Source: Sulfurovum riftiae
GTDB taxonomy: Bacteria > Campylobacterota > Campylobacteria > Campylobacterales > Sulfurovaceae
Direction of reading: 5' to 3'
NCBI RefSeq assembly: GCF_001595645.1
Contig: NZ_LNKT01000012.1
Span: 124,001-188,000 of the forward strand
DNA length: 64,000 nt
In this document: in pieces, positions 1 through 9,071 of the stretch
Layout of the letters: the number at the start of each line of letters is the position of its first letter
How positions within the stretch are numbered: the first letter of the stretch is position 1
Position numbers and translations under genes: made by a program
Notes under the pieces: generated by a model
Told to the model about the DNA's origin: nothing
Database searches by the model: none
The model's input: the letters and a program-made list of their open reading frames with translations, nothing else

Positions 1-618
1 ATCCAGTCTCCCCTCTTCAATGGAAAAAGGACCGGACTTCGTCTCAATGGAGAGTCGCTTGACATTGACATCCCCCTGCAGGTCGCCTTTGGCATGGTAT
101 ATCCAAAACGAGTGGTTACCTGTTGCAGCGATATTTTCAAGATCGATCTTCCAGGCTTTTTTCTCTTTTTTGGGTTTTTTCTTTTGCTCTGCAGGCTTTT
201 TGTCTGAGACAGAAGTACTTTCAAAATGCTTCACCGGCACAAAATAAGCACTTTTTTCTGCCTTCTTTTCGTCCATTTTGACAGGACGCTGAAAATAATC
301 CACATTCACAGCATCGATATCATAGACTTTCACTCTATGCCGCAGCAAAGGAAGTACAGAGACGGAGGCAGAAGCGGTCTGTACTGCTACTTTCCACTTC
401 TGGGAAGAGGAGGCACCCCATGCAGCCGCATCCTCAATGAAAAACTTGAAAGGATACGGTGTCCAGGCCTTCTGCCAGGTGATCTGGAACTTCTCAGGTT
501 TGATCTTGTTGATCAGCGTCTGTGTGAAACCGACATTCAATGCAAGGTTCAGTACAAGCACATACATCAGTTCCAAAAATACCAGGGAGAGAACGATACG
601 TTTGAGTAACCGAAGCAT
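1..618 (-). CDS. Partial AsmA-like membrane-anchored periplasmic protein (C-terminus beyond the window)
   Basis: An open frame of 206 codons starts with ATG at 618 and runs off the left edge, so only the N-terminus is visible. Residues about 5-30 form one hydrophobic segment (MLRLLKRIVLSLVFLELMYV), an N-terminal anchor. The rest is polar, with a Lys-rich stretch (KKPKKEKK) near residues 150-160 and short beta-rich segments. An anchor followed by a long beta-rich periplasmic region recalls AsmA/TamB-like proteins, but no family-defining motif is seen. Its ATG overlaps the stop of the phospholipase D-like gene upstream (620-618), which indicates translational coupling. Envelope lipid handling would fit both but is inference. 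The frame is certain; the family is a guess. Confidence 0.6.
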   Translation of the reverse strand, partial: MLRLLKRIVLSLVFLELMYVLVLNLALNVGFTQTLINKIKPEKFQITWQKAWTPYPFKFFIEDAAAWGASSSQKWKVAVQTASASVSVLPLLRHRVKVYDIDAVNVDYFQRPVKMDEKKAEKSAYFVPVKHFESTSVSDKKPAEQKKKPKKEKKAWKIDLENIAATGNHSFWIYHAKGDLQGDVNVKRLSIETKSGPFSIEEGRLD

Positions 619-2162
619 TATAGCTGACTCTCCATCGGCAGCATCTGCAGCAGGTTGACCTTCAGTTTATCCCATGCACCGACCTTCGGTTCCGAGGTAT
701 ATACCACCGTTTTGCCGTTCTCTATGGTCGTCCAGGTAAGCTTCCCAGAACTGTCCAGACCAAGGCGGTAGGCATTGTGCAGGTCGATCCCCTCATTCAT
801 GTAGGCAATGACCTTTTTTGCAAGTGTTCGATCCGGTATGTACAGTCCTCCTTCCGTATTGATCCTTGAAGAGCGCGGGTCAAGATTGAAGGAGCCGACA
901 AAAACATCTTTTTCGTCAAAAACAATGACCTTCGCATGCAATCCGGTACGCACCTTTTTCTTTACCGGGGTGTTGTTGATGATCCTGCTTGCACCTGCAT
1001 CATCTCTGAGCTCGTATATTTCGATGCCGTTCCTGAGCAATTCCTTCCTGTAATTGTTATAGCCGGCATAAGCAGCCAACACATCATTGGATTTCAGTGA
1101 ATTGGTCAAAATACGTATTCTGATACCTTTTTTTCTTAATGCGATCAAATGTGCTATACCCTCATTTCTGGGTATGAAATAGGCTGACTCCACAAAAAGA
1201 CTTTTCTTTACCTTGTCCAAACGGTCGTGTAATGCATAGACCATTGTATGTGTCTGCTTCTCCTCGGAGCGTTTCATCTGTTCAGGATCGTTCCAGAGCA
1301 CTTCTCCTTTCGTCCAGACAAAACCTTTCAGCAGCTGTTTCAGTCTATGCTGCAATACACTGCTGTCTTGTGCCAAAGGGTAGGGGTAACGGTCTTTTTT
1401 GACCTTTTCCTCAAGTTTCTTTCTCTCTTTTTCCAGCTCTGCCATGGTGTATTTTTTCTTTACGATCACAGAAATAGGTACCGACCATTTCCCGTTCCAG
1501 AAATAGTCATACATTTTGGAGATCTCCCGCACGATCGGCCCTACCGCCGCAATATCAAGGTCCCTGAAGTTGATATCTTCAGAGACTCCGAAATAGTGGT
1601 TGCCGATATTCCTTCCTCCGACAACGGCAAAAGCATTGTCCATAATGACTGTTTTGTTATGCATGCGGTGGTTCACCCTGTCTGTATCTGTCAGGAAATC
1701 CAAAGCATGAAGGCCCCGGTTTGAAAAAGGGTTGAAAATACGGATCTCGATATTGGGATGGGCATCCATCGCTGCGATCATCTCATCACGCCCCTGCAGG
1801 CCGATGTCATCCAGGAGTACACGTACCTTGACCCCTCTGTCCGCGACCCGCAGTGTATGCAAGGCAAGCAATCGGCCTGTCTCATCCTGGTCCCAAAGAT
1901 AGTACTGAAGGTCCAGTGTCCTGTCGGTCAGATCGGTCATGGCGATACGTGTCGTAAAGGCTTCCCGTCCGTAACGAATGATATTATAACCCGATTTTCC
2001 CGGATGGCGTGCCACTTCCTTCTCGATGATCCTTCCGATATCGGTGGACCGGTATGTCGTCAGTGCATGAGAAGAGGTTCTTGGATAGGTGTCTGGTGTG
2101 GTGCTGCAGGCAGAGAGGAACAAAAGAGCACTCAATATGACTGCAATGTGAACAGATCGCAT
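618..2162 (-). CDS. Phospholipase D family lipoprotein, cardiolipin synthase C (YmdC)-like
   Basis: This 514-residue protein carries two HKD signatures of the phospholipase D superfamily: HNKTVIMD followed by GGRNIGNHYF near residue 165, and HAKVIVFD followed by GSFNLDPRS near residue 415. Such enzymes transfer phosphatidyl groups through a phospho-histidine intermediate; ClsC/YmdC makes cardiolipin, and length and layout match that branch. The N-terminus is a lipoprotein signal peptide with lipobox LSAC, so it should be lipid-anchored and face the periplasm. It lies 17 bp after an exported unknown gene and overlaps the AsmA-like gene downstream, suggesting an envelope operon. Substrate assignment (cardiolipin synthesis versus another phosphodiester) is inference. 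Confidence 0.82.
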   Translation of the reverse strand: MRSVHIAVILSALLFLSACSTTPDTYPRTSSHALTTYRSTDIGRIIEKEVARHPGKSGYNIIRYGREAFTTRIAMTDLTDRTLDLQYYLWDQDETGRLLALHTLRVADRGVKVRVLLDDIGLQGRDEMIAAMDAHPNIEIRIFNPFSNRGLHALDFLTDTDRVNHRMHNKTVIMDNAFAVVGGRNIGNHYFGVSEDINFRDLDIAAVGPIVREISKMYDYFWNGKWSVPISVIVKKKYTMAELEKERKKLEEKVKKDRYPYPLAQDSSVLQHRLKQLLKGFVWTKGEVLWNDPEQMKRSEEKQTHTMVYALHDRLDKVKKSLFVESAYFIPRNEGIAHLIALRKKGIRIRILTNSLKSNDVLAAYAGYNNYRKELLRNGIEIYELRDDAGASRIINNTPVKKKVRTGLHAKVIVFDEKDVFVGSFNLDPRSSRINTEGGLYIPDRTLAKKVIAYMNEGIDLHNAYRLGLDSSGKLTWTTIENGKTVVYTSEPKVGAWDKLKVNLLQMLPMESQL

Positions 2163-2179
2163 CTCTTTTCCCTTCTCTG

Positions 2180-2860
2180 CTACTTACTGTAAAAAGTAAT
2201 ACTTTTAATGAAAGCTTTCGCTCCACCGCTGGTATCTTCTGTATTCATTTGAAAACCGAATGCCGTTACAGGGGGAGCCGGTTTTTTGAACTCCTGTTGG
2301 AATTTCTGGCTGATGTTGAAGTTGGTCGTGATCGTAGCACCACCGTTCTTGTTGGAGACACAGTAGTAGCGTCCTCCCTCTTTGTAAAGCATACCGAGAT
2401 AGCGTCCGCCTACTCTCTCTTTTTGTCCGATGAACGGGCCGAAGAATGGAGGAGCGGCGTTAATACCGAGCGGAAGACCGGAGCTGAGCTTTTTTGTTCC
2501 CAGTGAAATAAGTGTACCGATGGCAAGCCTGTTGTTCCCTGCTGCCCAGTTCGCACCTTTGGGGAATCTGTCGACACCCCATACGATCCTGACCGAACCG
2601 ATGTTCTTCAGGTAACGGCTCGGAGGAAACTTCACACCGAACATTCCCGCTTCTTCTCCGGAAGTCTCTATGACGAGTTTGCCTCCCTGGAACTTCATAG
2701 AAAGTTTGTTGGCGTCCAGCAGGAATTTGAACCCTTTGGAACGCAGCCAAGCCTTGGCATCACCATCCTTCTGTTTCGTGAAATCCAAAGAATAGAGTAC
2801 TTTCCCACCGGCAAAAGAGAAAGCGGTCATCAACAGTATAGAGAGAAGTATCTTTTTCAT
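2180..2860 (-). CDS. Exported protein of unknown function, DUF3047-like
   Basis: A 226-residue exported protein. I start it at ATG 2860 (MKKILLSILL) rather than the in-frame ATG at 2875. GGAGGAAGG lies just upstream of 2860, and that ATG overlaps the previous gene's stop in an ATGA junction. Residues 1-18 are a signal peptide. The mature part is beta-rich, and a central segment (VRIVWGVDRFPKGANW) recalls the core of DUF3047 proteins, though I cannot confirm the family. It lies between another exported unknown and the PLD-like lipoprotein, so an envelope role is plausible. No catalytic motif is visible. Confidence 0.7.
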   Translation of the reverse strand: MKKILLSILLMTAFSFAGGKVLYSLDFTKQKDGDAKAWLRSKGFKFLLDANKLSMKFQGGKLVIETSGEEAGMFGVKFPPSRYLKNIGSVRIVWGVDRFPKGANWAAGNNRLAIGTLISLGTKKLSSGLPLGINAAPPFFGPFIGQKERVGGRYLGMLYKEGGRYYCVSNKNGGATITTNFNISQKFQQEFKKPAPPVTAFGFQMNTEDTSGGAKAFIKSITFYSK

Positions 2861-3273
2861 TTTCCTTCCTCCCATCTACAGGTACCATAGACCGTGAAAC
2901 CATCAAGGTTCTCATTGGTCGCCAGGAGGATCATCTTTTTGCTCTTCTTGTCGATACGAAGTACCCAGTCGAATTTCGAATCGGCATGTGTCCCAAAGAA
3001 GATAAAGGTATTCTCATTCCCGTGCCGGCTGATGATGTTCTCTATATCTACCTGGGCCTCTCCGATCTTACCGATAAGGGTATTTTTTTTTGTATCGATC
3101 TCAAAATACTGCACACCATCGATATTTACAACCTCTACTTGTTCACATCTGTCTTTCTCCGGGCTGCACGCATAAATAAGCGTCGGCTCACATACGATGG
3201 TCTCCTGTGGTATTTCCTCTGCAAAAAGAAGTGTACCAAGCCCTAACAACGATAGCAAAAATTTGTACTTCAT
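2857..3273 (-). CDS. Small exported protein of unknown function
   Basis: A 138-residue protein starting at ATG 3273 (MKYKFLLSLLGLGTLLFAEE), with AAGGA seven bases upstream. A longer frame to 3342 would put a charged stretch before the signal peptide and is rejected. The mature part has three or four Cys (CEPTLIYAC, CEQVEV, CRWEEGK near the end), compatible with a periplasmic disulfide protein. Its stop overlaps the next gene's ATG (ATGA at 2857-2860). I do not recognise a family. It is probably the first gene of the four-gene envelope operon that continues to the left edge. Confidence 0.68.
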   Translation of the reverse strand: MKYKFLLSLLGLGTLLFAEEIPQETIVCEPTLIYACSPEKDRCEQVEVVNIDGVQYFEIDTKKNTLIGKIGEAQVDIENIISRHGNENTFIFFGTHADSKFDWVLRIDKKSKKMILLATNENLDGFTVYGTCRWEEGK

Positions 3274-3465
3274 CAATATTCCTTTTGTCTTAGGGCTGGT
3301 AAAAAACCCTTTGTATAAATTTTGTATGGGTCTATTATACATTATTTCGTTTACTTTTTGCCAACGATTCGGGATGAAGGTATACTATCTGACCGGTGGG
3401 GGACCAATAGTAAGATTATAAAAATATGTTATACTGCTTACATACTATATACAAAAAGGATCTTC

Positions 3466-4158
3466 ATGTCATTAAGTAAAAAACTGGGTGCCGAATTCTT
3501 CGGGACCTTCTGGTTGGTTTTGGGAGGATGTGGTTCTGCCGTACTGGCTGCAGGTTTTCCTGAACTGGGTATCGGCTTTGCCGGTGTGGCTTTGGCCTTC
3601 GGTCTGACCGTCCTGACAATGGTCTATGCCGTGGGCCACATCTCCGGCGGGCATTTCAATCCGGCTGTCTCCTTTGGGCTCTGGAGTGCGGGAAAATTCG
3701 AGACCAAAGAGCTTCTGCCCTACATCGTGGTACAGGTCATTGGGGGAACACTCGGAGCCGCTGTACTCTACCTCATTGCTACAGGACAGGCGGGGTTCGA
3801 AGTGGGTGGTTTTGCCAGCAACGGTTTTGGCGAACTTTCCCCGGGCAAATACTCCCTCACCGCTGTCGTCATCACCGAAGTGGTCATGACCTTCTTTTTT
3901 CTCTTTATCATTCTTGGTGCTACCAGTAAAAATGCCCCTGCAGGCTTTGCGGGCATCGCCATCGGTCTGGGACTGACACTGATCCACCTCATCTCCATCC
4001 CCGTTTCCAACACCTCTGTCAACCCTGCACGAAGTACCGCTGCGGCACTCTTTGCCGATACTGCGGCCATGGGTCAGCTCTGGGTCTTCTGGGTTGCACC
4101 TATTGTCGGTGCCATTCTGGCGGGACTTGTCTGGAAATTCTTCGAGTCTGAAGCATAA
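3466..4158 (+). CDS. aqpZ: Aquaporin Z-type water channel
   Basis: The protein has 230 residues, the usual AqpZ length, starting at ATG 3466 ([16 protein letters not shown]); upstream in-frame codons are an unlikely extension. Both half-helix signatures of the major intrinsic protein family are present: [13 protein letters not shown] near residue 65 and [13 protein letters not shown] near residue 185. Six hydrophobic segments alternate as expected. The Arg after the second NPA fits a narrow, water-selective filter, as in E. coli AqpZ, rather than a glycerol facilitator. A TATACT-like -10 lies about 30 bp upstream (near 3430). It is a single-gene unit pointing away from the envelope operon. 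Confidence 0.93.
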   Translation: MSLSKKLGAEFFGTFWLVLGGCGSAVLAAGFPELGIGFAGVALAFGLTVLTMVYAVGHISGGHFNPAVSFGLWSAGKFETKELLPYIVVQVIGGTLGAAVLYLIATGQAGFEVGGFASNGFGELSPGKYSLTAVVITEVVMTFFFLFIILGATSKNAPAGFAGIAIGLGLTLIHLISIPVSNTSVNPARSTAAALFADTAAMGQLWVFWVAPIVGAILAGLVWKFFESEA

Positions 4159-4202
4159 GTGTTACATACCTGTGGTGGGGTAGATAACCCCGCTACACAT
4201 TT

Positions 4203-4607
4203 CTACAAAGTCTTCACTGCTTTTTCCACATTCTCTCTGCTTATCCCATTACCATAGAGTGGCTTCTGCAGAAAAAGTTCTTTTTGCGCATCTATAAAAA
4301 AGAGTGTCGGAAAGACCGTCGTATAATACATCTCGATCGGATAATTTTCGCTTCCCTCATAGGTCACGATCACTGCGACCATTTTTTCATTGATGATATC
4401 CACATATTTTTGGTCCATCAGAACATTTTTAATGATGGTATTTGAAGTTGGAGAATCTTTTGAAACTACAAGCACAAGAAGGGGTTTATGCGTATCGTGC
4501 GCTTTTTGCAGTGCACAATCATAGCTTCCCAGCCAATGGACATGGTTGGCCGAGGCAAGCAGGGGCAGCAGGCAGAGGAAAAGAAGCTTGATCGGCTGCG
4601 GGAGCAT
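4203..4607 (-). CDS. Thioredoxin-fold periplasmic protein without a CxxC motif, downstream of nirF
   Basis: The 134-residue protein has a signal peptide (residues 1-20, ending SANH) and a thioredoxin-like core: a strand KPLLVLVVS, then an active-site loop and the cis-Pro strand VFPTLFFID. Where thioredoxins carry WCxxC this one has KDSPTSNT, so both redox cysteines are missing and dithiol chemistry is unlikely. It starts 3 bp after the nirF stop (4611), so the two are probably co-translated. A scaffold or heme/cofactor-binding role in heme d1 maturation is possible but is inference from position only. Confidence 0.72.
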   Translation of the reverse strand: MLPQPIKLLFLCLLPLLASANHVHWLGSYDCALQKAHDTHKPLLVLVVSKDSPTSNTIIKNVLMDQKYVDIINEKMVAVIVTYEGSENYPIEMYYTTVFPTLFFIDAQKELFLQKPLYGNGISRENVEKAVKTL

Positions 4608-4610
4608 GGT

Positions 4611-5711
4611 CTATTTTTTATTGTCCGTCTTGTAGAGGAAGATACCTGAAGGATGCTGTATCTGGTAGATCTCCCGCTGCAGGAACCACTCATCCGTATC
4701 GATGACATTCACCTGATTGGCATCGTTGACCGATACGTAGAGTGAAGGATACTCTTCCGACCAGCGCACATGAAGAACCTTCCCGTTGAATGTAAATGTC
4801 TTGATAATCTTCAGTGTTTTGGTATCGATGATCTGTATGGTCGGGAAATCTTTCCCCGAATAGGTCACTGCCAGATATTTTTTGTCCGGGCTGAGGGCAG
4901 TGAATACTGGCAGTCCCTGTGTCTCGATATTTTTAATGAAGTTGAAATCGTTGTCATAGACCATGACCGCATTGTCTCCCACCGCCGGAATGAAAGTTCT
5001 GTCGTCACTGAGCGACCAGAATCCGAAATGCGGTACTTTGAGTACAGGTTTGTTGTCTTTTGCTGTTATCTTGATCTCGGAGTAGGTCATCTTGTCAAGG
5101 TCAATGACACCGAACGCTTTGCTCAAAAAGAACCCCACGATGTAGGTATTGTCCTTGATCATCGCATCGAAGGGCATTTTTCCTACTTTGAACTCTTTGA
5201 ATATCTTGAACTTCGGTGTACCTTTTCCTGCATTCTCGTCTTTGAGGACAGTCACCTTGTCATTGTCCATCTGTGCAAAGATGATCATATCTTTGTAAAT
5301 CTTGATACCCACGTTCTTCGAACCAGTCACGATCTTGTCTATAGGCTTCAGGTCGCGTGTCAGAATGTCCACTGACTTGTCGTCATAATTGGCTACTGCC
5401 ACATAATTCTTTCCGATGACGAAGCCGATCGCGGACTTGCTCGTCTTGTATTCCGCTTCTATTTTCTCTGTTTTGGGGTCGAACTTCACCACATATCCGT
5501 CACGGCTGATCAGGTAGGCATCATCTCCGTCGAACTTGATGATACCGTGGTTCATGTTGTGCATCTTCTCCATATGTCTTCTGGTCAGGCCATCTTCAAT
5601 GACAGCTACCGACTCGGTTTCACGTTCCACGACAAAATATTTCTCTTTGGCACTTAAAGTAACAGAAAAAAATGTACTTCCCAACAGCAGAACAGACAAT
5701 AAAAATCTCAT
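4611..5711 (-). CDS. nirF: NirF-like heme d1 biosynthesis protein (periplasmic beta-propeller)
   Basis: The 366-residue protein starts at ATG 5711 (MRFLLSVLLLGSTFF) with AGGA upstream and an N-terminal signal peptide. The rest is a YVTN/cd1-type beta-propeller. It matches my memory of NirF along its whole length: VVERETESVAVIE at the start, NMNHGIIKF followed by ISRDGYVVKFD, then KVPHFGFWSL, IPAVGDNAVMVYD, GLPVFTALSPD, QIIDTKTLKI, GKVLHVRW and HPSGIFLY at the end. NirF completes heme d1, the cofactor of NirS, which lies about 5 kb away. The His in NMNHG aligns with the catalytic His region of NirF. A plain cytochrome d1-domain protein is the main alternative. Confidence 0.8.
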   Translation of the reverse strand: MRFLLSVLLLGSTFFSVTLSAKEKYFVVERETESVAVIEDGLTRRHMEKMHNMNHGIIKFDGDDAYLISRDGYVVKFDPKTEKIEAEYKTSKSAIGFVIGKNYVAVANYDDKSVDILTRDLKPIDKIVTGSKNVGIKIYKDMIIFAQMDNDKVTVLKDENAGKGTPKFKIFKEFKVGKMPFDAMIKDNTYIVGFFLSKAFGVIDLDKMTYSEIKITAKDNKPVLKVPHFGFWSLSDDRTFIPAVGDNAVMVYDNDFNFIKNIETQGLPVFTALSPDKKYLAVTYSGKDFPTIQIIDTKTLKIIKTFTFNGKVLHVRWSEEYPSLYVSVNDANQVNVIDTDEWFLQREIYQIQHPSGIFLYKTDNKK

Positions 5712-5833
5712 AAATGTATCCTTTAAAAATAATTGATTCAATTGTACTGAAAAATGTATAACAACTCTGTTTATATACGTCAATTTCGTACCCAATATAT
5801 AAAAACCGACGATAAAAAGTATTTGTAAATTCT

Positions 5834-5875
5834 TTGATTTTAATCAAGACAAATTTTATCCGATTTAGATATATT
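5834..5875 (+). promoter_or_regulatory. FNR/CRP-family class II promoter for the NirF-linked cytochrome
   Basis: A perfect palindromic box TTGAT-TTTA-ATCAA spans 5834-5847 (centre 5840.5). The hexamer TATATT at 5870-5875 sits 29.5 bp from the centre, so transcription would start near 5882 with the box at -41.5, the class II position used by FNR, Dnr and Nnr activators. The 5' leader would be 23 nt. The box also lies 130 bp upstream of nirF, but no good -10 occurs at the matching distance on that strand. The cognate regulator is not encoded in this window. Confidence 0.78.
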
Positions 5876-5904
5876 TCGGAAAATTTATCATCTCAAGGAT
5901 CATC

Positions 5905-6261
5905 ATGAAAGTTTTGAGTATATTATTGGGCCTTATGGCCAGCAGCGCATTGTTCGGAAATGTCGAGGAAGGCAAAAAAGTCTTTGCAGCCAACTGTGCC
6001 ATCTGTCATACAACCAATGGAGGAAGAGCTATGGGGCCCGACATGAATCTTGTCGCCTATACACGGCATAAAGAGGAGATCACTGCCTATGCCAAAGATC
6101 CTTCTGCCCATTACAAAGCATTTGGCTACAGTGCCAATGCCATGCCTACACTTCCTTTGGAAGACCAGGAATTCAAAGATGTCGCGGACTACATCAGTTC
6201 GCTTCAGCCCTTTAAAAAATGGATGATAAAGAAAAAGAAGACGGAAACAGAGAAAAATTAA
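5905..6261 (+). CDS. Periplasmic mono-heme cytochrome c next to nirF
   Basis: The 118-residue protein has a signal peptide (residues 1-18), one heme motif CAICH (about 32-36) and a distal Met candidate in NAMPTLPLED, the pattern of a small class I cytochrome c. The tail is Lys-rich (KKWMIKKKKTE). AAGGA precedes the ATG. It is transcribed away from nirF under an FNR-type class II promoter and overlaps the trkH stop convergently by 4 bp. It could donate electrons to NirS or accept them from NirF, like NirC or NirM in other denitrifiers. It does not closely resemble NirC, so no symbol is given. Confidence 0.85.
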   Translation: MKVLSILLGLMASSALFGNVEEGKKVFAANCAICHTTNGGRAMGPDMNLVAYTRHKEEITAYAKDPSAHYKAFGYSANAMPTLPLEDQEFKDVADYISSLQPFKKWMIKKKKTETEKN

Positions 6262-7712
6262 AACTTTTTCCAAAAACTTCTGCTGAAGAGTAAAAATACC
6301 GTATAAAACTCCAGTCTTCCGATGATCATGGCAATAGAGAGTATTATTTTATCGACCTGGCTGAAAAAAGCGTAATTGTCCGCCGGTCCGGTAAGCGAAA
6401 ATCCCGGACCGATGTTACCCACCGTCGCCAGAGCTGTAGAGACTGCGGTCATGGCATCGAATCCTCTTGCAAAGAGGTAAAGTGTCACCAGCATATTGGT
6501 AATGACAAAAAGAAAGATAAATCCGGTCGTTGAAGCGATGATCTGTGATGAGATCTTCTGTCCGTCGATGAATACACCCACAATAGCATTTGGATGCAGT
6601 GTTCTTTTCAGCTGCACAGCAATATTTTTGAACAGCACAATATAGCGGATAACCTTTACCCCTCCGGCCGTGGAACCGGCATTTCCCCCGACCAGCATTG
6701 CTACGAAGATAACACTGATCGCAATATGCCCCCATTGGGAATAGTCAAGTGTCGCGAACCCTGTGGTGGTAAGCACGGACGCAATGGTAAAAAAGGAGTG
6801 TGTCAGGGCATGAAAATAATTGTCATAATCGACAAATACATCGACACTGCCCAAAAGCAGGGAAAGTACAACAAAGATCAGCAGATACCACAGTACCTCT
6901 TCACGTTTATACCCATCTGTTTTCCCGGAAGCAAAGAGTTTCAGGTGTGCCAGAAAGTTGATCCCTGAAATGAGCATGAAAAATGTCGTGATCCATACGA
7001 TCGTATTGGAATGGTAGTACCCCAAAGAGGCATTTCTTGTCGAGAACCCTCCTGTGGAAATGGTGGAAAACGCATGGTTCACAGCATCGAACACATTCAT
7101 GCCTGCCAGCTTGAGGGCTATGGCATCCAGCACGGTAAAGAGAACATAAATCCCCCATAACCTTATGGCAGTATCTTTTACCTTCGGTGTGATCTTTTCC
7201 ATTTTGATACCGGTGGATTCTGCTTTGAAAAGTGCCATGGAACCACTCGGATTGATCAGCGAGAAAAGCCCTACTCCAAGTACAATGATCCCCATACCGC
7301 CAAGCCAGTGCATGAGACTTCTGAGATAAAGTATGGATTTTGGCAGTGATTCAATATCGGTAAATATCGTGGCACCTGTTGTTGTAAATCCGCTCACAGA
7401 CTCAAAAAAAGCATCGGCAAAAGAGATCCCTGTATAGAGCATCAGGGGGATCGCTCCCGCAACCCCCAGAAGCATCCAGATCAGGTTGACAGAGAGTATC
7501 CCGCCTTTAATACTCAGTTTCATTGTATGATTTCTCAGTCCTGCAAAAACGATCGCGTTAAAGACGAACAGGCTGATATCGAAATAGATGAACCTTCCCA
7601 TCTCTTCACCATAGATCCATCCGACGACAATAGCACTGAACAAGAACAGGCTGAGTGCCATCCCTATGACCGAAACGAACTTGAAAATATGTTTTAAAGC
7701 TTGTATATCCAC
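6258..7712 (-). CDS. trkH: Trk-type potassium uptake channel subunit TrkH
   Basis: The 484-residue protein is strongly hydrophobic, with repeated membrane-pore-membrane units. Filter-like loops such as ESVSGFTTTGATIF, FSTISTGGFSTRN, TTTGFATLD and ATVGNIGPGF carry the Gly residues that line the K+ filter in the Trk/Ktr family. With TrkA it imports K+ across the inner membrane. The frame starts at GTG 7712 inside the trkA tail, a 19 bp overlap, so the two are co-translated; an internal ATG (MALSLFLF) 17 codons later is an alternative start. Its 3' end overlaps the convergent cytochrome gene. Confidence 0.93.
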   Translation of the reverse strand: MDIQALKHIFKFVSVIGMALSLFLFSAIVVGWIYGEEMGRFIYFDISLFVFNAIVFAGLRNHTMKLSIKGGILSVNLIWMLLGVAGAIPLMLYTGISFADAFFESVSGFTTTGATIFTDIESLPKSILYLRSLMHWLGGMGIIVLGVGLFSLINPSGSMALFKAESTGIKMEKITPKVKDTAIRLWGIYVLFTVLDAIALKLAGMNVFDAVNHAFSTISTGGFSTRNASLGYYHSNTIVWITTFFMLISGINFLAHLKLFASGKTDGYKREEVLWYLLIFVVLSLLLGSVDVFVDYDNYFHALTHSFFTIASVLTTTGFATLDYSQWGHIAISVIFVAMLVGGNAGSTAGGVKVIRYIVLFKNIAVQLKRTLHPNAIVGVFIDGQKISSQIIASTTGFIFLFVITNMLVTLYLFARGFDAMTAVSTALATVGNIGPGFSLTGPADNYAFFSQVDKIILSIAMIIGRLEFYTVFLLFSRSFWKKF

Positions 7713-9019
7713 TGCTGTATCTCTTCTTTATAGTCAAATGCACCGAATACTACCAAAATATCACCCTGTTCCAGTGTTTCGACCTGTGGCAGATCGTAGA
7801 TCTTCTCTTTACGCAGGAGCAGAAAAACGGAATCGCCTATTTTAACCGACCTGACCGATTTTCCTATCAATTCGGAGTTGGGATAGATCTTTCTCATAAA
7901 AAGAATTCCCTGCCCCCCGCAGAAATGTCTCTGTGTCACGATGGAACTCGAAGAGATTTTCTCCAAAATCGCATAATGTGCCCCTGCTTTGCTTCCCCTT
8001 ACTACGACGATACCCATTTTGTGCATTAAATTATAATACGCTTTGTCATTATTGACTGCCACGACCTTCTGTATGCCATACTCTTTTGCTTCCATACATT
8101 TGATGATATTGGTCTCATCATTCTGTCCGGCTGCAATGATCATATCTGCATTCTTGAGCCCCTCCTCTTCAAAAAGACGCTGGTCTTCATAGGCAGAGTT
8201 GATGATGTCTACTTTTCCCTGAAGCAATTCCGAAGCTGCACGGCAATATTTCAGATCTTTTTCGATCATTTTGATCTCCAAATGTTTGTCAAGCAGTGCT
8301 TTTGCGATCTTCTGGGCCAGGGTATTGGCACCGAAAATGACGATCTTTTTAATGGACGTCGGCATTTTTTCATCCAGCTTGGAAGCGATCTCTTCAATAG
8401 CACCGATCGTACCGAAAAGATAGACGAGATCCTCTTTATGGATCTCATCACTCCTGGCCGGAACAAAAAATGATTTTTCTCTTTCTATCCCGACAATAGA
8501 AACATTCTGGTCGATCAGCTCATCTACACGGTAAAGTCTATGGGCATCATACTGCACACGGATAGAAATAAGCTTGTGTTTTGTCTGATGGAACATTTTG
8601 ACGTTGTTTGCTTTGGGAAAGGTAAAGAGAGCCTTGACCTTGTTCGCCGTTGTAATATCCGGGAAAACGGCATAATCGATAGAGAGCTTATTCAATACAT
8701 GACTCTTCAAAAAACCGTCATTTTTCAATCGGATGATCTTCCGTTCAACCTCCAGCACATCCTCTACGATCAAAGTCGAGAGCAGGTTCGCTTCATCTGA
8801 ATCCGTTACAGCGATAAAAAGGTCTACACTTTCAAAGTTAAGGGCCTGATAGGTTTTCGGATTCTCCACATCTCCATGCAGTACCAATATATCAATATCT
8901 TCATCCAGCTTGTTGAGCTTGATGATGTCTTTATCTATGACGATCACGTTATGCTTGTAGGAGAGCGTCTGGGCAAGACTGTATCCGACCGTCCCCGCAC
9001 CGGCTATCATAATATCCAT
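7694..9019 (-). CDS. trkA: Trk potassium uptake regulatory subunit TrkA
   Basis: A 441-residue cytosolic gating subunit with two RCK units. Each begins with a Rossmann fold: MIAGAGTVGYSLAQ at the N-terminus, and VIFGANTLAQKIA near residue 230. Acidic residues at the second strand (IVIDKD, IKMIEKD) suit NAD(H) binding. RCK-C lobes follow each Rossmann half, as in full-length TrkA, which is typically 450-460 residues. AAAGGAG precedes ATG 9019. It forms a two-gene operon with trkH. The assignment is by whole-length similarity and gene pairing. Confidence 0.93.
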   Translation of the reverse strand: MDIMIAGAGTVGYSLAQTLSYKHNVIVIDKDIIKLNKLDEDIDILVLHGDVENPKTYQALNFESVDLFIAVTDSDEANLLSTLIVEDVLEVERKIIRLKNDGFLKSHVLNKLSIDYAVFPDITTANKVKALFTFPKANNVKMFHQTKHKLISIRVQYDAHRLYRVDELIDQNVSIVGIEREKSFFVPARSDEIHKEDLVYLFGTIGAIEEIASKLDEKMPTSIKKIVIFGANTLAQKIAKALLDKHLEIKMIEKDLKYCRAASELLQGKVDIINSAYEDQRLFEEEGLKNADMIIAAGQNDETNIIKCMEAKEYGIQKVVAVNNDKAYYNLMHKMGIVVVRGSKAGAHYAILEKISSSSIVTQRHFCGGQGILFMRKIYPNSELIGKSVRSVKIGDSVFLLLRKEKIYDLPQVETLEQGDILVVFGAFDYKEEIQQWIYKL

Positions 9020-9071
9020 CGTTCTTTCTCCTTTGAAATCGAAGCTTCAACCCCGTAGCATAACCAATAGA

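Noticed and set aside
20-658. Three short plus-strand frames at the left edge
   Set aside because: They lie opposite the minus-strand AsmA-like frame, which is open through to the edge and coupled to the gene upstream; their translations look like random, Cys/Phe-rich sequence.
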